The position numbers and the translations under genes were made by a program. DNA of 38,834 nt. It comes from CAG-791 sp002392385. GTDB taxonomy: Bacteria; Bacillota; Clostridia; Lachnospirales; Lachnospiraceae. Location of the stretch: the NCBI GenBank assembly GCA_946616295.1, contig CAMOIU010000027.1, forward strand, positions 1-38,834, written 5' to 3'. A model generated the notes under the pieces. That model was not told the DNA's origin. It saw nothing but the letters and a program-made list of their open reading frames with translations, and did not search any database. Positions 8,666-16,489 of this stretch are shown here, piece by piece (position 1 is the stretch's first letter; every line of letters starts with the position of its first letter).

Positions 8666-10876
8666 CTACTCCTCTTTCTGCTTCGCTGACTGCATGGGAA
8701 TGAAAACACGTTCTCCGGGACCGCCCGGCGTGGCCGCCTGCGCCGCCCGCCTGGCCTCCTCTCCGAAAATAAGCTGAGAGTTGATGCTCTCCTTGCCTCT
8801 TCGATCCACGCGTTCATAGCTGCCATCCGGTTTCAGGATATGGGCCTTGACGGTATCCGCCAGCTCCAGATCCAGAATATGGATGGCGGCTTCTTTACAT
8901 TTCTCGTCCTCCAGAGGGAAGAGGATCTCCACGCGCCGCTCCAGGTTTCTGGGCATCCAGTCCGCGCTGGCGCCGTAGACCTCCGGGCTGCCCGCGTTGT
9001 GGAAATAATAGATCCGGCTGTGTTCCAGATAGTTTCCGACGATGGACCGGACCCGGATATTGTCGCTGACACCGGGAATGCCCACCTTGAGGCTGCAGAT
9101 CCCGCGCACGATCAGGTCGATCTGGACGCCTGCCGCAGAAGCGGCGTAAAGGGCCCGGATGACGTCCGGCTCGCAGAGAGCGTTCATCTTGGCCTTGATC
9201 ATGGCCGGCTCCCCGCGCTGGGCGAACCTTCTCTCCCTGTCGATCAGATAGAGGAAGCGGTCCTTCATCCACAGGGGCGCCAGAGACAGGCTGTTCCACC
9301 TGCGGGGCTCGGAATAGCCGGACAGCATATTGAAGAAGGCTGTGGCGTCCTCGCCGATGGCCTCGCGGCAGGTCAGCAAGCCGATATCTGTGTAAAGCTT
9401 GGCCGTGGAATCATTGTAGTTGCCGGTTGCCAGGTGGACATAGCGGCGTATGCCGTCCTCCTCCCGCCTCACCACCAAGGTGATCTTGCTGTGGGTCTTG
9501 AGTCCGACCAGACCGTAGATCACGTGGCAGCCGGCCTTTTCAAGCTGTCTGGCCCAGACGATATTGTTCTCCTCGTCAAAACGGGCCTTCAGCTCCACCA
9601 GCACGGTGACCTGCTTGCCGTTCTCGGCCGCCCTGGCCAGGGCCGCGATAATGGGTGAATTGCCGCTCACCCTGTAGAGGGTCTGCTTGATGGCCAGCAC
9701 CTCCGGATCCACCGCCGACCGGGCCACCAGATCGATAACAGGCTGGAAGGTGTGGTAAGGGTGGTGCAGGAAGATGTCTCCCCGCCGGATCCTCTCGAAG
9801 ATGTCGCAGCCGGCCGGCAGCTCAGGGACGGGCTGAGGCGGTGCGTACCGGTGCTCACGCAGATCGTCGAAGCCCTCCAGGCCCCAGACCTTCATGAGGA
9901 AGGTCAGATCCAGGGGACCGTCGATCTCGTAGACCTTCTCCTTCTCGACAGACAGCTCTTCCTCCAGGATATGGAGGAGGCGCTCATCCATGTCCTTCTC
10001 CACCTCCAGGCGGATGGCATAGCCCCTCTGCCTCTTCTTGAGCTGCTTCTCGATCTCCTCCAGAAGGTCCTCCGCCTCCTCCTCATCGATGGTCAGATCC
10101 GCGTTGCGGGTGATTCTGTAGGGGCAGACCGTCAGCACCTCATAGCTCTGGAAGAGCCGGTTCATATTCATGCGGATGACATCCTCCAGGAGGAAGAGCC
10201 GCACGATGCCGTCCGCCCGCTCGGGAAGACGTATGAAACGGGGCAGGACCGAAGGGACCTGGACCGTGGCGAACTCATAGCGGACCTTGTCCTGCTTGCC
10301 CTTGCCGCCCTTCTTGCCCTTTCTGGTGTGTCCCAGAATGCTGGGGCCGGCGTCCTCCCTGTGGGCCACCAGGGCGCCCAGGTTCAGGCTCTTGTTGCGG
10401 ATCAGGGGGAAGGGACGGGAATTGTCCACCGCCATGGGCGTCAGGACCGGGAAGACCTCGGTGTCGAAGAATTCCGTCAGCATCTTCCTGTCGGCTTCCG
10501 TCAGATCGTCCTCTTCCCGGACGATGAGGATGCCGTTGTCTCTCAGCTCCGGGATCAGCTGCCGGTTGTAGGTCCAGTACTGCTGGCCGACGAAAACGTG
10601 CGTATCCTCAAGGATGGCCGTCAGCTGCTGGGCCGCCGTCATGCCGGCGATATCTCTCTTCTTGTAGCCCGCGTTCTTCATATCCTGCAGGGAGGCCACC
10701 CTGACCATGAAGAATTCATCCAGGTTGGAGGCCGTGATGCTCAGGAATTTGAGCCGCTCCAGAAGGGGGTTCTCTTTGGTCCTGGCCTCGGCCAGGCACC
10801 TTCTCTCGAACTGGAGCCAGCTCAGCTCACGGTTCTCAAAATGATCGTAATCTGCTGCCTTGTTGAGCTCTGCCAT
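8666..10876 (-). CDS. ppk1: Polyphosphate kinase 1
   Basis: Makes polyphosphate from the gamma phosphate of ATP, reversibly, at the inner membrane face. The 736 residues show the family order: N-terminal domain (FENRELSWLQFERRCLAEA at 13-31 and SITASNLDEFFMVRVASL), head domain, then two phospholipase-D-like catalytic domains. The two active-site histidines are in place: His462 in GLKTHSK, followed by HLATGNYNDSTAKLYTDIGLLT, and His619 in NYLEHSRIYYFHNAG. A Lys/Gly-rich insert lies at about 184-197. The start follows GAGGAGG by 6 bases. It sits 11 bases after the exopolyphosphatase gene, so synthesis and breakdown are probably one operon, and its 3' end lies 12 bases from the convergent sensor-MscS gene. 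Confidence 0.97.
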   Translation of the reverse strand: MAELNKAADYDHFENRELSWLQFERRCLAEARTKENPLLERLKFLSITASNLDEFFMVRVASLQDMKNAGYKKRDIAGMTAAQQLTAILEDTHVFVGQQYWTYNRQLIPELRDNGILIVREEDDLTEADRKMLTEFFDTEVFPVLTPMAVDNSRPFPLIRNKSLNLGALVAHREDAGPSILGHTRKGKKGGKGKQDKVRYEFATVQVPSVLPRFIRLPERADGIVRLFLLEDVIRMNMNRLFQSYEVLTVCPYRITRNADLTIDEEEAEDLLEEIEKQLKKRQRGYAIRLEVEKDMDERLLHILEEELSVEKEKVYEIDGPLDLTFLMKVWGLEGFDDLREHRYAPPQPVPELPAGCDIFERIRRGDIFLHHPYHTFQPVIDLVARSAVDPEVLAIKQTLYRVSGNSPIIAALARAAENGKQVTVLVELKARFDEENNIVWARQLEKAGCHVIYGLVGLKTHSKITLVVRREEDGIRRYVHLATGNYNDSTAKLYTDIGLLTCREAIGEDATAFFNMLSGYSEPRRWNSLSLAPLWMKDRFLYLIDRERRFAQRGEPAMIKAKMNALCEPDVIRALYAASAAGVQIDLIVRGICSLKVGIPGVSDNIRVRSIVGNYLEHSRIYYFHNAGSPEVYGASADWMPRNLERRVEILFPLEDEKCKEAAIHILDLELADTVKAHILKPDGSYERVDRRGKESINSQLIFGEEARRAAQAATPGGPGERVFIPMQSAKQKEE

Positions 10877-10887
10877 TGTCCACCTCC

Positions 10888-12477
10888 TCAGCGCGCCGCC
10901 GCGGGCTCTGTCTTCTGCCGGATGACCGGGGTCAGGCCGATGACTTCTTCAAAGAAGGCCGCCCTGTAGCCGAACAGTCCCTTCTCCAGTGTGATGTCCT
11001 TCTTGGCGTCCACCGTGATCTGCAGTTCTCCCTCGCGCACCCGGATCTTGAGTCCGCTGAATTTCTTCTTGTGGGACCTGTCCAGACCGTTGGCCAGACG
11101 CAGGATCGCTGTCAGCCTGGTGATCACCATATAAGCGTCAGGCATGAGCTCCGTGTGATTATCAGGCGAGTCATAGTAGATGAAATCACAGTGATTGAAA
11201 CGGACCACGTTGGCAATGATCTCCTGCTCGGTCCTGGAGATCCCGATGATCTCCGTGGACATAAGAATATTGTAGGAGCACTGTGCGAGCTGGGTCATGC
11301 TGATATACTTGCCGCAGTCGTGCAGGATCGTGGCGATCTGTAAGAGGAGCCGCTCCCTGTCCCCCATGCCGTGATACCGTCTCGTGGCGTCGAAGATGCC
11401 CGCGGCGATCTCCCAAAGGGTGGTGCTGCGGTCGACGCTGCACTTGTACCTCTTCCCGGTCTCCTGGGCGCAGGCGATGATGTCGCCGGCAAAATCATGG
11501 GTGGGACTCAGGTACCTTCTGCTCTCCGCGTATTCATAGACGATACCGTCGCAGAGAGTGACGCCGGGCACCCAGATCAGGGAGGCGTGCAGGACCTTGG
11601 CGATGCAGCGCAGGGTGACCGCGGAGATCTGCAGCAGGGGAATATTGTCGTCCGCGATGCTCAGGGCTCCGGACAGCTCCTGCCGGTTGACGGCGGATAT
11701 GCGGGTGATGAAATCGTTGAAGCTCTGGACCTCGATAAACTCGGCGGGATCATGGTCGCCTGCCTGTGTCAGGCCCGCCTGCCGCAGGATGGGGCCGTTC
11801 TTCCTGGCGACCTCCGAGATATAGTCGTCCACCATGATGATGTTGGCGATCTCCCGGTTCTTGAGATAGAGTTTCCTGAAGATAGCCAGCTGGGAGTTCA
11901 CCAGCTCCTCGATCAGGCCCTCCGCCCTGGCCTGCGTAGACCGGATGCGGTTGAGGCGCTCCTGGATGATCAGGATGCCCAGGCGTATGTTCTGGGTCGC
12001 CACCAGCCTGTCCTTCTCAAACAGAGAGATCTGCAGGCTCCCGCCGCCTATATCCACGATGGCGGTGGGCTTCTCCAGAATGCGGCTGAATACCTCGCCC
12101 TTGGAGGCCACGGACTTGTAGTCCAGGAATCTCTGCTCGGCATTGGCCAGGACCTCGATCCGGATCCCCGTCTCCTGCTCGATCTGGCTGCAGATCAGGG
12201 AAGAATTATACATCTCCCGGAAGGCGCTGGTCCCGCAGGCGCGGTAGGCCTCCACGCGATAACTCTTCATGATCCTGGCGAATTCCAGCAGGGAATTCTT
12301 CAGCTGCCGGACATGGGCCGTGGACAGCCTTCCCTGTTGGTAGGTGTCGGAGCCCAGGTCGATCCGGTGCATGACATCGTCGATCATCCGGATACCGTTC
12401 TTCCTGGAGAGCTCGTAGATCTTCATCTCCAGTTCATAACTGCCGACATCGATCGCGGCAAAAGTATGTACTGCCAT
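10888..12477 (-). CDS. Ppx/GppA-type exopolyphosphatase with C-terminal HD domain
   Basis: Predicted to remove terminal phosphates from polyphosphate, or to hydrolyse pppGpp. Residues 1-310 form the actin-like Ppx/GppA fold: AAIDVGSYELEMKIYEL (7-23), ACGTSAFREMYNS (80-92) and VDIGGGSLQISLFEKD (141-156). Residues from about 325 form the HD domain with LHDCGK (385-390). Some active-site segments diverge from the usual ones: DVGSY replaces DIGSN, and ANAEQRFLDY replaces a GEEEAR-type element, although one Glu is kept. The start is the ATG at 12477, with GGGAGGA upstream; 19 further upstream codons are open but begin without a ribosome site. The ppk1 gene follows directly. The pairing supports polyphosphate as the substrate. 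Confidence 0.9.
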   Translation of the reverse strand: MAVHTFAAIDVGSYELEMKIYELSRKNGIRMIDDVMHRIDLGSDTYQQGRLSTAHVRQLKNSLLEFARIMKSYRVEAYRACGTSAFREMYNSSLICSQIEQETGIRIEVLANAEQRFLDYKSVASKGEVFSRILEKPTAIVDIGGGSLQISLFEKDRLVATQNIRLGILIIQERLNRIRSTQARAEGLIEELVNSQLAIFRKLYLKNREIANIIMVDDYISEVARKNGPILRQAGLTQAGDHDPAEFIEVQSFNDFITRISAVNRQELSGALSIADDNIPLLQISAVTLRCIAKVLHASLIWVPGVTLCDGIVYEYAESRRYLSPTHDFAGDIIACAQETGKRYKCSVDRSTTLWEIAAGIFDATRRYHGMGDRERLLLQIATILHDCGKYISMTQLAQCSYNILMSTEIIGISRTEQEIIANVVRFNHCDFIYYDSPDNHTELMPDAYMVITRLTAILRLANGLDRSHKKKFSGLKIRVREGELQITVDAKKDITLEKGLFGYRAAFFEEVIGLTPVIRQKTEPAAAR

Positions 12478-12520
12478 GTTAACGTTGGTCCTCCCTGTCC
12501 CGTTCCTTGTCAGTAATAAA

Positions 12521-12549
12521 GCAGCCGGGATCATACAGATCCCGACTGC
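12521..12549 (-). terminator. Inverted repeat between the small mscS and ppx genes: terminator or operator
   Basis: Arms CGGGATC (12526-12532) and GATCCCG (12538-12544) around a 5-base loop, extended by GCAG / CTGC after one mismatch. On the minus strand it is followed by TTTATT, so it could end the mscS transcript. It also overlaps the predicted start point of the ppx promoter, so an operator role is equally possible. Confidence 0.5.
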
Positions 12550-12558
12550 AGTATACCA
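12550..12558 (-). promoter_or_regulatory. Extended -10 promoter for ppx-ppk1
   Basis: On the minus strand this reads TGG followed by TATACT, an extended -10 element, about 70 bases before the ppx start. The -35 region (near TTCGGG at 17-base spacing) is poor, as is allowed for extended -10 promoters. Transcription would begin near 12543, inside the neighbouring inverted repeat. Confidence 0.45.
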
Positions 12559-12614
12559 TATTCTGTGTCATCCCCGAAAGATTCTGAAGGCTGTTTTCCA
12601 AAGGCAAGTATCTG

Positions 12615-13547
12615 TCAGTCCTCCACCTTGTGCACGACCACCTGCGGGAAGGGGATCTCCACGTTCCGGTCCGCAAACAGGACACGGATATCCCTGGTCA
12701 GTTGTCTCTGTGCGCTGAAGACGTTCTCTTCTCTGGTCTCCACCACGAACTTGAGGTTCACGCCGCTGTCCGCCAGTTCCGTGACACCCAGATACCTGGG
12801 CTCGCTGAGATAGAGATCCCTGTGCTCCTCCAGCATGGGCGGCAGGCTTTCCGCAAGGAGCTTCTCCAGAGCACGCAGGTCTGTCTCATAGGAAACACTG
12901 ACCTCACAGGCAGCTCTGGAAGTGTTGCGGGATCTATTCTGGAAATTCCGGATATCGGAGTTGTTGACCACCTTGAGATTGCCCCCCGCATCCTCTATCG
13001 TGGTCGTCCTGACGCCGATCTCCCGCACGGTCCCCCTGAAATCGTCGAGAATAATGATATCTCCGATCACATACTTGGCTTCAAAGATGATGAAGATCCC
13101 GGTGAGGATATCCTCGATCAGGCTCTGGGCGCCGAATCCCAGGATCAGTCCGATGATACCGATGCCCGCCATCACAGCGACAGCATTGACTCCCAGGATA
13201 CTCAGGCCCCAGACGATCCCGATGACGACCAGGAAATACCGCAGCGCACCGATCATCAGATGGGTGATCGTTTCCGCTCTGCTGCCTTTCTTCCCTATGC
13301 CGGTGAGGAGGAGCCTCGCGACCGTGTAGAACAGCCACAGCAGGCAGATGGCGAGCAGGACGGTCAGGAAGTGGGCAAAAGTGATCTGACCGCTGCGTTC
13401 GATGAGGAACCACGTCTTCCTGAGTTCGTTCATGTGTTCTCTCGTCGCTGAGGAAACGGGCAGCAGGCCCGGATTCAGCAGCAGCAGGGTCAGGATCAGT
13501 ACGATCACTGTGAGGAGGACTGTACGACTGTTTTTTCTGTTTTTCAT
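12615..13547 (-). CDS. Small MscS-family mechanosensitive channel
   Basis: A 310-residue MscS-type channel that opens under membrane tension to release solutes. Hydrophobic segments lie at about 9-30, 57-82, 97-120 and the Gly-rich pore helix at 122-155 (GIGIIGLILGFGAQSLIEDI). The beta domain follows (YVIGDIIILDDFRGTVREIGVRTT, in part) and the C-terminus has VEIPFPQVVVHKVED. The start at 13547 is preceded by AAGGGAG; a longer open frame to 13691 overlaps the upstream gene and looks spurious. It is about 140 bases upstream of ppx on the same strand. The domain matches the C-terminal part of the large fusion at 5315, so this locus holds two MscS channels. Confidence 0.94.
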   Translation of the reverse strand: MKNRKNSRTVLLTVIVLILTLLLLNPGLLPVSSATREHMNELRKTWFLIERSGQITFAHFLTVLLAICLLWLFYTVARLLLTGIGKKGSRAETITHLMIGALRYFLVVIGIVWGLSILGVNAVAVMAGIGIIGLILGFGAQSLIEDILTGIFIIFEAKYVIGDIIILDDFRGTVREIGVRTTTIEDAGGNLKVVNNSDIRNFQNRSRNTSRAACEVSVSYETDLRALEKLLAESLPPMLEEHRDLYLSEPRYLGVTELADSGVNLKFVVETREENVFSAQRQLTRDIRVLFADRNVEIPFPQVVVHKVED

Positions 13548-13588
13548 ACTCTGCTCCCTTCTTTCTGGTGGGTGACATGATATATGGC

Positions 13589-14890
13589 TTATGGCAGATC
13601 CAGATAATCCCAATCCCAGGAGGTCAGTTCCAGAGAACTGTCGTAGGCATCCGCGCCTCTGTCCTCCGCGTTGAAGGAGAACCGAAAGCAAGTGGCTTCT
13701 CCGGACGGCGGAGTGACGTCGATCGGACCGCTCCGGAACGTGTACTCCATATATCTGTCGTCGCCTGCCGTATGGGTCCCGTTCCCGGTAAATGGGCTGT
13801 CCCCTCCTCCGCTCCAGATGCTCCTGGGGGAACCCACCTGGTTGTGGTATTCGTCATACCAGATGATCTCCGCTCCGGTAAAAGACGGGTTATATTCATG
13901 CGTGTCGGACGCAGAACATGTGACCCGGACCCTGTATTCCGCGGAGACCCTGCCGTCCGCTTCCGTTTCGGCCGAGATCAACTCCGCTTCCATATGGCAG
14001 CTGTAGAGGTCCGGTCTCCCCTGCACAGAGACTGTTTTGGTCCTGGCTTCCCCATTGAGAGTGTACTCCAGGGTCACTTCCGTGAGCCACTCGCTGACAC
14101 TGTTCGGGAACAGTCCCGTGCCCGCGCAGTTCACGTCAGCCTGTATCGTCCCGTCCCCAGCAACAGCCGACCAGCTCGCACTGCCCGTGGATCCGGTCAC
14201 CATACTGACGGACCCGTAAGAGGACAGGCTCCCGTTATCCGCGTCATTCGGTGTGATGGTATACTCCACCTGCAGGTGCTGCAGACCGTACCAGGAATTA
14301 AACTCTCCCCAGTAGCGGACGTTATCGATCGTTATCTCCGGATCCTTCAGGTCCGGGACGGGGTCGACCGATTCGGTCGTAGTGGTCGTAGTCGACTCCG
14401 TGGTCCTGGTAGTAGTCTGTCGTCTGGTGGTTTTCTGTGTCACAGGAGCTGCGGTGACAGTGACAGGTGCCTCCGTAGTAGGTGTCGTGACAGGTTCCGT
14501 CTCCGTTTCCGTGGGCTCCGCCGTCTCGTCCTCCGGAGGGACCTCCGTAGGGTCTCCCTGTGTCTGCTCCTCCGAAGGTACCTCCGGCAGTTCTTCCTGC
14601 GTCTCATCCCCCGGAGGTGAGGCGGGATCATCCGGATCGGGTTTTGGCTCCAGAGCAATCTGTATAGGCTGTTCCGGTCCTTCCGGAACGGGCTGGCCCG
14701 GACCTGTGCCCTGCCGGCCCAGAACTGCGACAAGAAGCAGCAGAACAGCCCCGACAGCAAAGGACATCTTCAGCGAACTTCTCCTGCTGGTGTTTTTAAG
14801 AGCATGATAAAGCCCCTTGTGATGCCTGGCTCCGCGTACCGGTTCATAGGGCTCTGCATATTCAGGATATCGATCGTCGATCTCTCGCAT
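13589..14890 (-). CDS. Exported or membrane-anchored protein with Thr/Pro-rich linker, function unknown
   Basis: I do not recognise this 433-residue protein. A short charged N-terminal part (1-42) precedes one TM helix (about 43-58), so the rest should be outside. Residues 60-175 are a Pro/Glu/Thr-rich low-complexity linker with runs such as TTTRTTESTTTTTTES. The remaining 255 or so residues look beta-rich, with alternating polar and aromatic residues and four Cys, in two likely repeats of an immunoglobulin-like or carbohydrate-binding type (for example IDNVRYWGEFNSWYGLQHLQ and FTGAEIIWYDEYHNQVG). The start ATG 14890 has only a weak GCGGGGA site. It is 41 bases upstream of the small mscS gene, probably the same operon. 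Likely a wall-associated sensor or binding protein; that is inference. Confidence 0.7.
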   Translation of the reverse strand: MREIDDRYPEYAEPYEPVRGARHHKGLYHALKNTSRRSSLKMSFAVGAVLLLLVAVLGRQGTGPGQPVPEGPEQPIQIALEPKPDPDDPASPPGDETQEELPEVPSEEQTQGDPTEVPPEDETAEPTETETEPVTTPTTEAPVTVTAAPVTQKTTRRQTTTRTTESTTTTTTESVDPVPDLKDPEITIDNVRYWGEFNSWYGLQHLQVEYTITPNDADNGSLSSYGSVSMVTGSTGSASWSAVAGDGTIQADVNCAGTGLFPNSVSEWLTEVTLEYTLNGEARTKTVSVQGRPDLYSCHMEAELISAETEADGRVSAEYRVRVTCSASDTHEYNPSFTGAEIIWYDEYHNQVGSPRSIWSGGGDSPFTGNGTHTAGDDRYMEYTFRSGPIDVTPPSGEATCFRFSFNAEDRGADAYDSSLELTSWDWDYLDLP

Positions 14891-14936
14891 TCCCCGCTAC
14901 TCCGTTTCTGGCAAGTGCGCACAACATTACATAATA

Positions 14937-14973
14937 AACCTGGCAGAAATCCCTCGGGGATTCAAGCCAGGTT
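14937..14973 (-). terminator. Hairpin terminator after the LuxR-type gene
   Basis: Arms AACCTGGC (14937-14944) and GCCAGGTT (14966-14973) enclose a second stem AATCCC / GGGATT around a 3-base loop. On the minus strand it is followed by TATTATGT, a modest T-rich tail. It lies between the LuxR-type gene (stop at 15055) and the exported-protein gene (start at 14890). The rest of 14974-15054 holds only imperfect CCTGACC repeats. Confidence 0.6.
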
Positions 14974-15054
14974 CAGGTCAGTTTTTATGAAACAGGCAGG
15001 GTTAGGTCAGGGTCAGGACCTATATGAGTTCTTTTCCCCTGCCCGGACCGTTTT

Positions 15055-16476
15055 TCAGGTATGTGTATCCTCCACATAGGCTGACAGAAGGGTGACACGG
15101 TTGCTGCACCCCGTTTTCCGGAGCAGATTGTGGATGTGGTATTTGACTGTGCTCTCTGTGACACACAGAGTCTCTGCGATCTCGGTATTGCTCTTCTCCT
15201 CAAGGAGCAGGCGCAGGACCTCCCGCTCCCTTGCGGACAGATCATGCCTGCCGGAGAAGCGGTCGAAACGATCCGGCTCGGAGTCATCGCTGCGGCTGTC
15301 CTGTGCCTGCAGATCCTGCCGGGAATGGAAGAAAAGCAGCATAGAGGCAGCGTAGAGCACTGCAGCCAGCACCACCAGGACCGATGTGTGCTCCGCAAGG
15401 AGCAGGTTCAGGCTCTCTCCCACCGCATCGCCGATGCGCCCGATCATCAGGCCACATCCGGAGAGGAACAGGAGTCCCGTCTCTCCCGCGATATCCGAGA
15501 AAAGGATGAGGCGGTAGGTGGTGTAGAAACCAAACGTGAAATAGTTTAAAGCCCAGAAGATCCCGGGATAGACCGATTCCCCCTGCAGCGAGAGCATAAC
15601 AAAGGGCACGACCAGGGCGATCACGGCACACAGGGCACCGGAGCGCCGGCTGCGGTCGTTCAACAGACCTGCAGCGAGCAGGCCGGCCGCATAAAACAGA
15701 CGAGTGAACTCGAGATGGATCCCGTTCTGAAGATCCGCGGAAGGAAATCCAAAACCGATATTGTTGACAAGACTGAACAGCAGCACCAGACAGCCGGCTG
15801 TCACAAGATACTGCCTCAGATCCGTTCCGGGAGGGATCCTTCTGATATATCCGCTGCCGATCCTCTCCCCGTCGGTCTCCTCCGCGTCCGCAATTCCTGC
15901 GTGTTCCGAACGGATCAGGAGGAGCAGGGCAGCGGTCAGGAGAACGCAGGTGATGATCAATACCGACACGGGACTGCCTGTCTGCCGTCCGATGAGAGAC
16001 AGGAGCCAGGACCCGAGGATGGCGATACTGTACCCGCAGCTGACAGCAACTGCCCTGTCCTCTGCCCGGACATGATCGGTGAGAGCAAAGAGATACTCTC
16101 CCGCGATCCATCCGCAGCAGAGATTCAGCATCGCTCCGAAGAACAGGACAGCAGGGACCGCTCCGCCCAGTACGGCGGGAAACAGAAAGACAAGATGCAG
16201 GGCAGTCACCGCCCTGCTGTACAGGGGCAGCAGTCTGTTCTCTCCTGCTCTTTCCTTCCGGCGGCGCAGGAGGATCATGTGCAGGCCGATCCCCATAGCC
16301 TGAAACAGGTAGCCGGCTATGAGTGTGACAGCTTCAGCCGCACGTGAAGGGAACAGATCCATGCAGTGATAGGTCCACGCGAGATACGCTGAGGAAGTCA
16401 GCAGAAAACACAGGCTAATCCTCGCCGCGGTCGCGGAAACAGATGGATGTATCCTTCTCATCAATAATGCTCTCAT
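15055..16476 (-). CDS. LuxR-type regulator with an N-terminal 12-helix membrane domain
   Basis: A 473-residue one-component membrane regulator. About twelve hydrophobic helices fill residues 15-385 and resemble a transporter of the major facilitator type (for example ALNYFTFGFYTTYRLILFSD). The C-terminal 65 residues are a LuxR/GerE helix-turn-helix: LSAREREVLRLLLEEKSN, then TEIAETLCVTESTVKYHIHNLL. No receiver or kinase domain is present. It would bind DNA from the membrane, perhaps sensing a transported or bound ligand. GGAGAG lies 5 bases before the ATG. It begins 13 bases after prfA and so is probably read through from the rpmE-prfA cluster. Such regulators are known in Actinobacteria (Eggerthella group) and some Firmicutes; the target genes here are unknown. 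Confidence 0.87.
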   Translation of the reverse strand: MRALLMRRIHPSVSATAARISLCFLLTSSAYLAWTYHCMDLFPSRAAEAVTLIAGYLFQAMGIGLHMILLRRRKERAGENRLLPLYSRAVTALHLVFLFPAVLGGAVPAVLFFGAMLNLCCGWIAGEYLFALTDHVRAEDRAVAVSCGYSIAILGSWLLSLIGRQTGSPVSVLIITCVLLTAALLLLIRSEHAGIADAEETDGERIGSGYIRRIPPGTDLRQYLVTAGCLVLLFSLVNNIGFGFPSADLQNGIHLEFTRLFYAAGLLAAGLLNDRSRRSGALCAVIALVVPFVMLSLQGESVYPGIFWALNYFTFGFYTTYRLILFSDIAGETGLLFLSGCGLMIGRIGDAVGESLNLLLAEHTSVLVVLAAVLYAASMLLFFHSRQDLQAQDSRSDDSEPDRFDRFSGRHDLSAREREVLRLLLEEKSNTEIAETLCVTESTVKYHIHNLLRKTGCSNRVTLLSAYVEDTHT

Positions 16477-16489
16477 AGCACTCTCCGGC

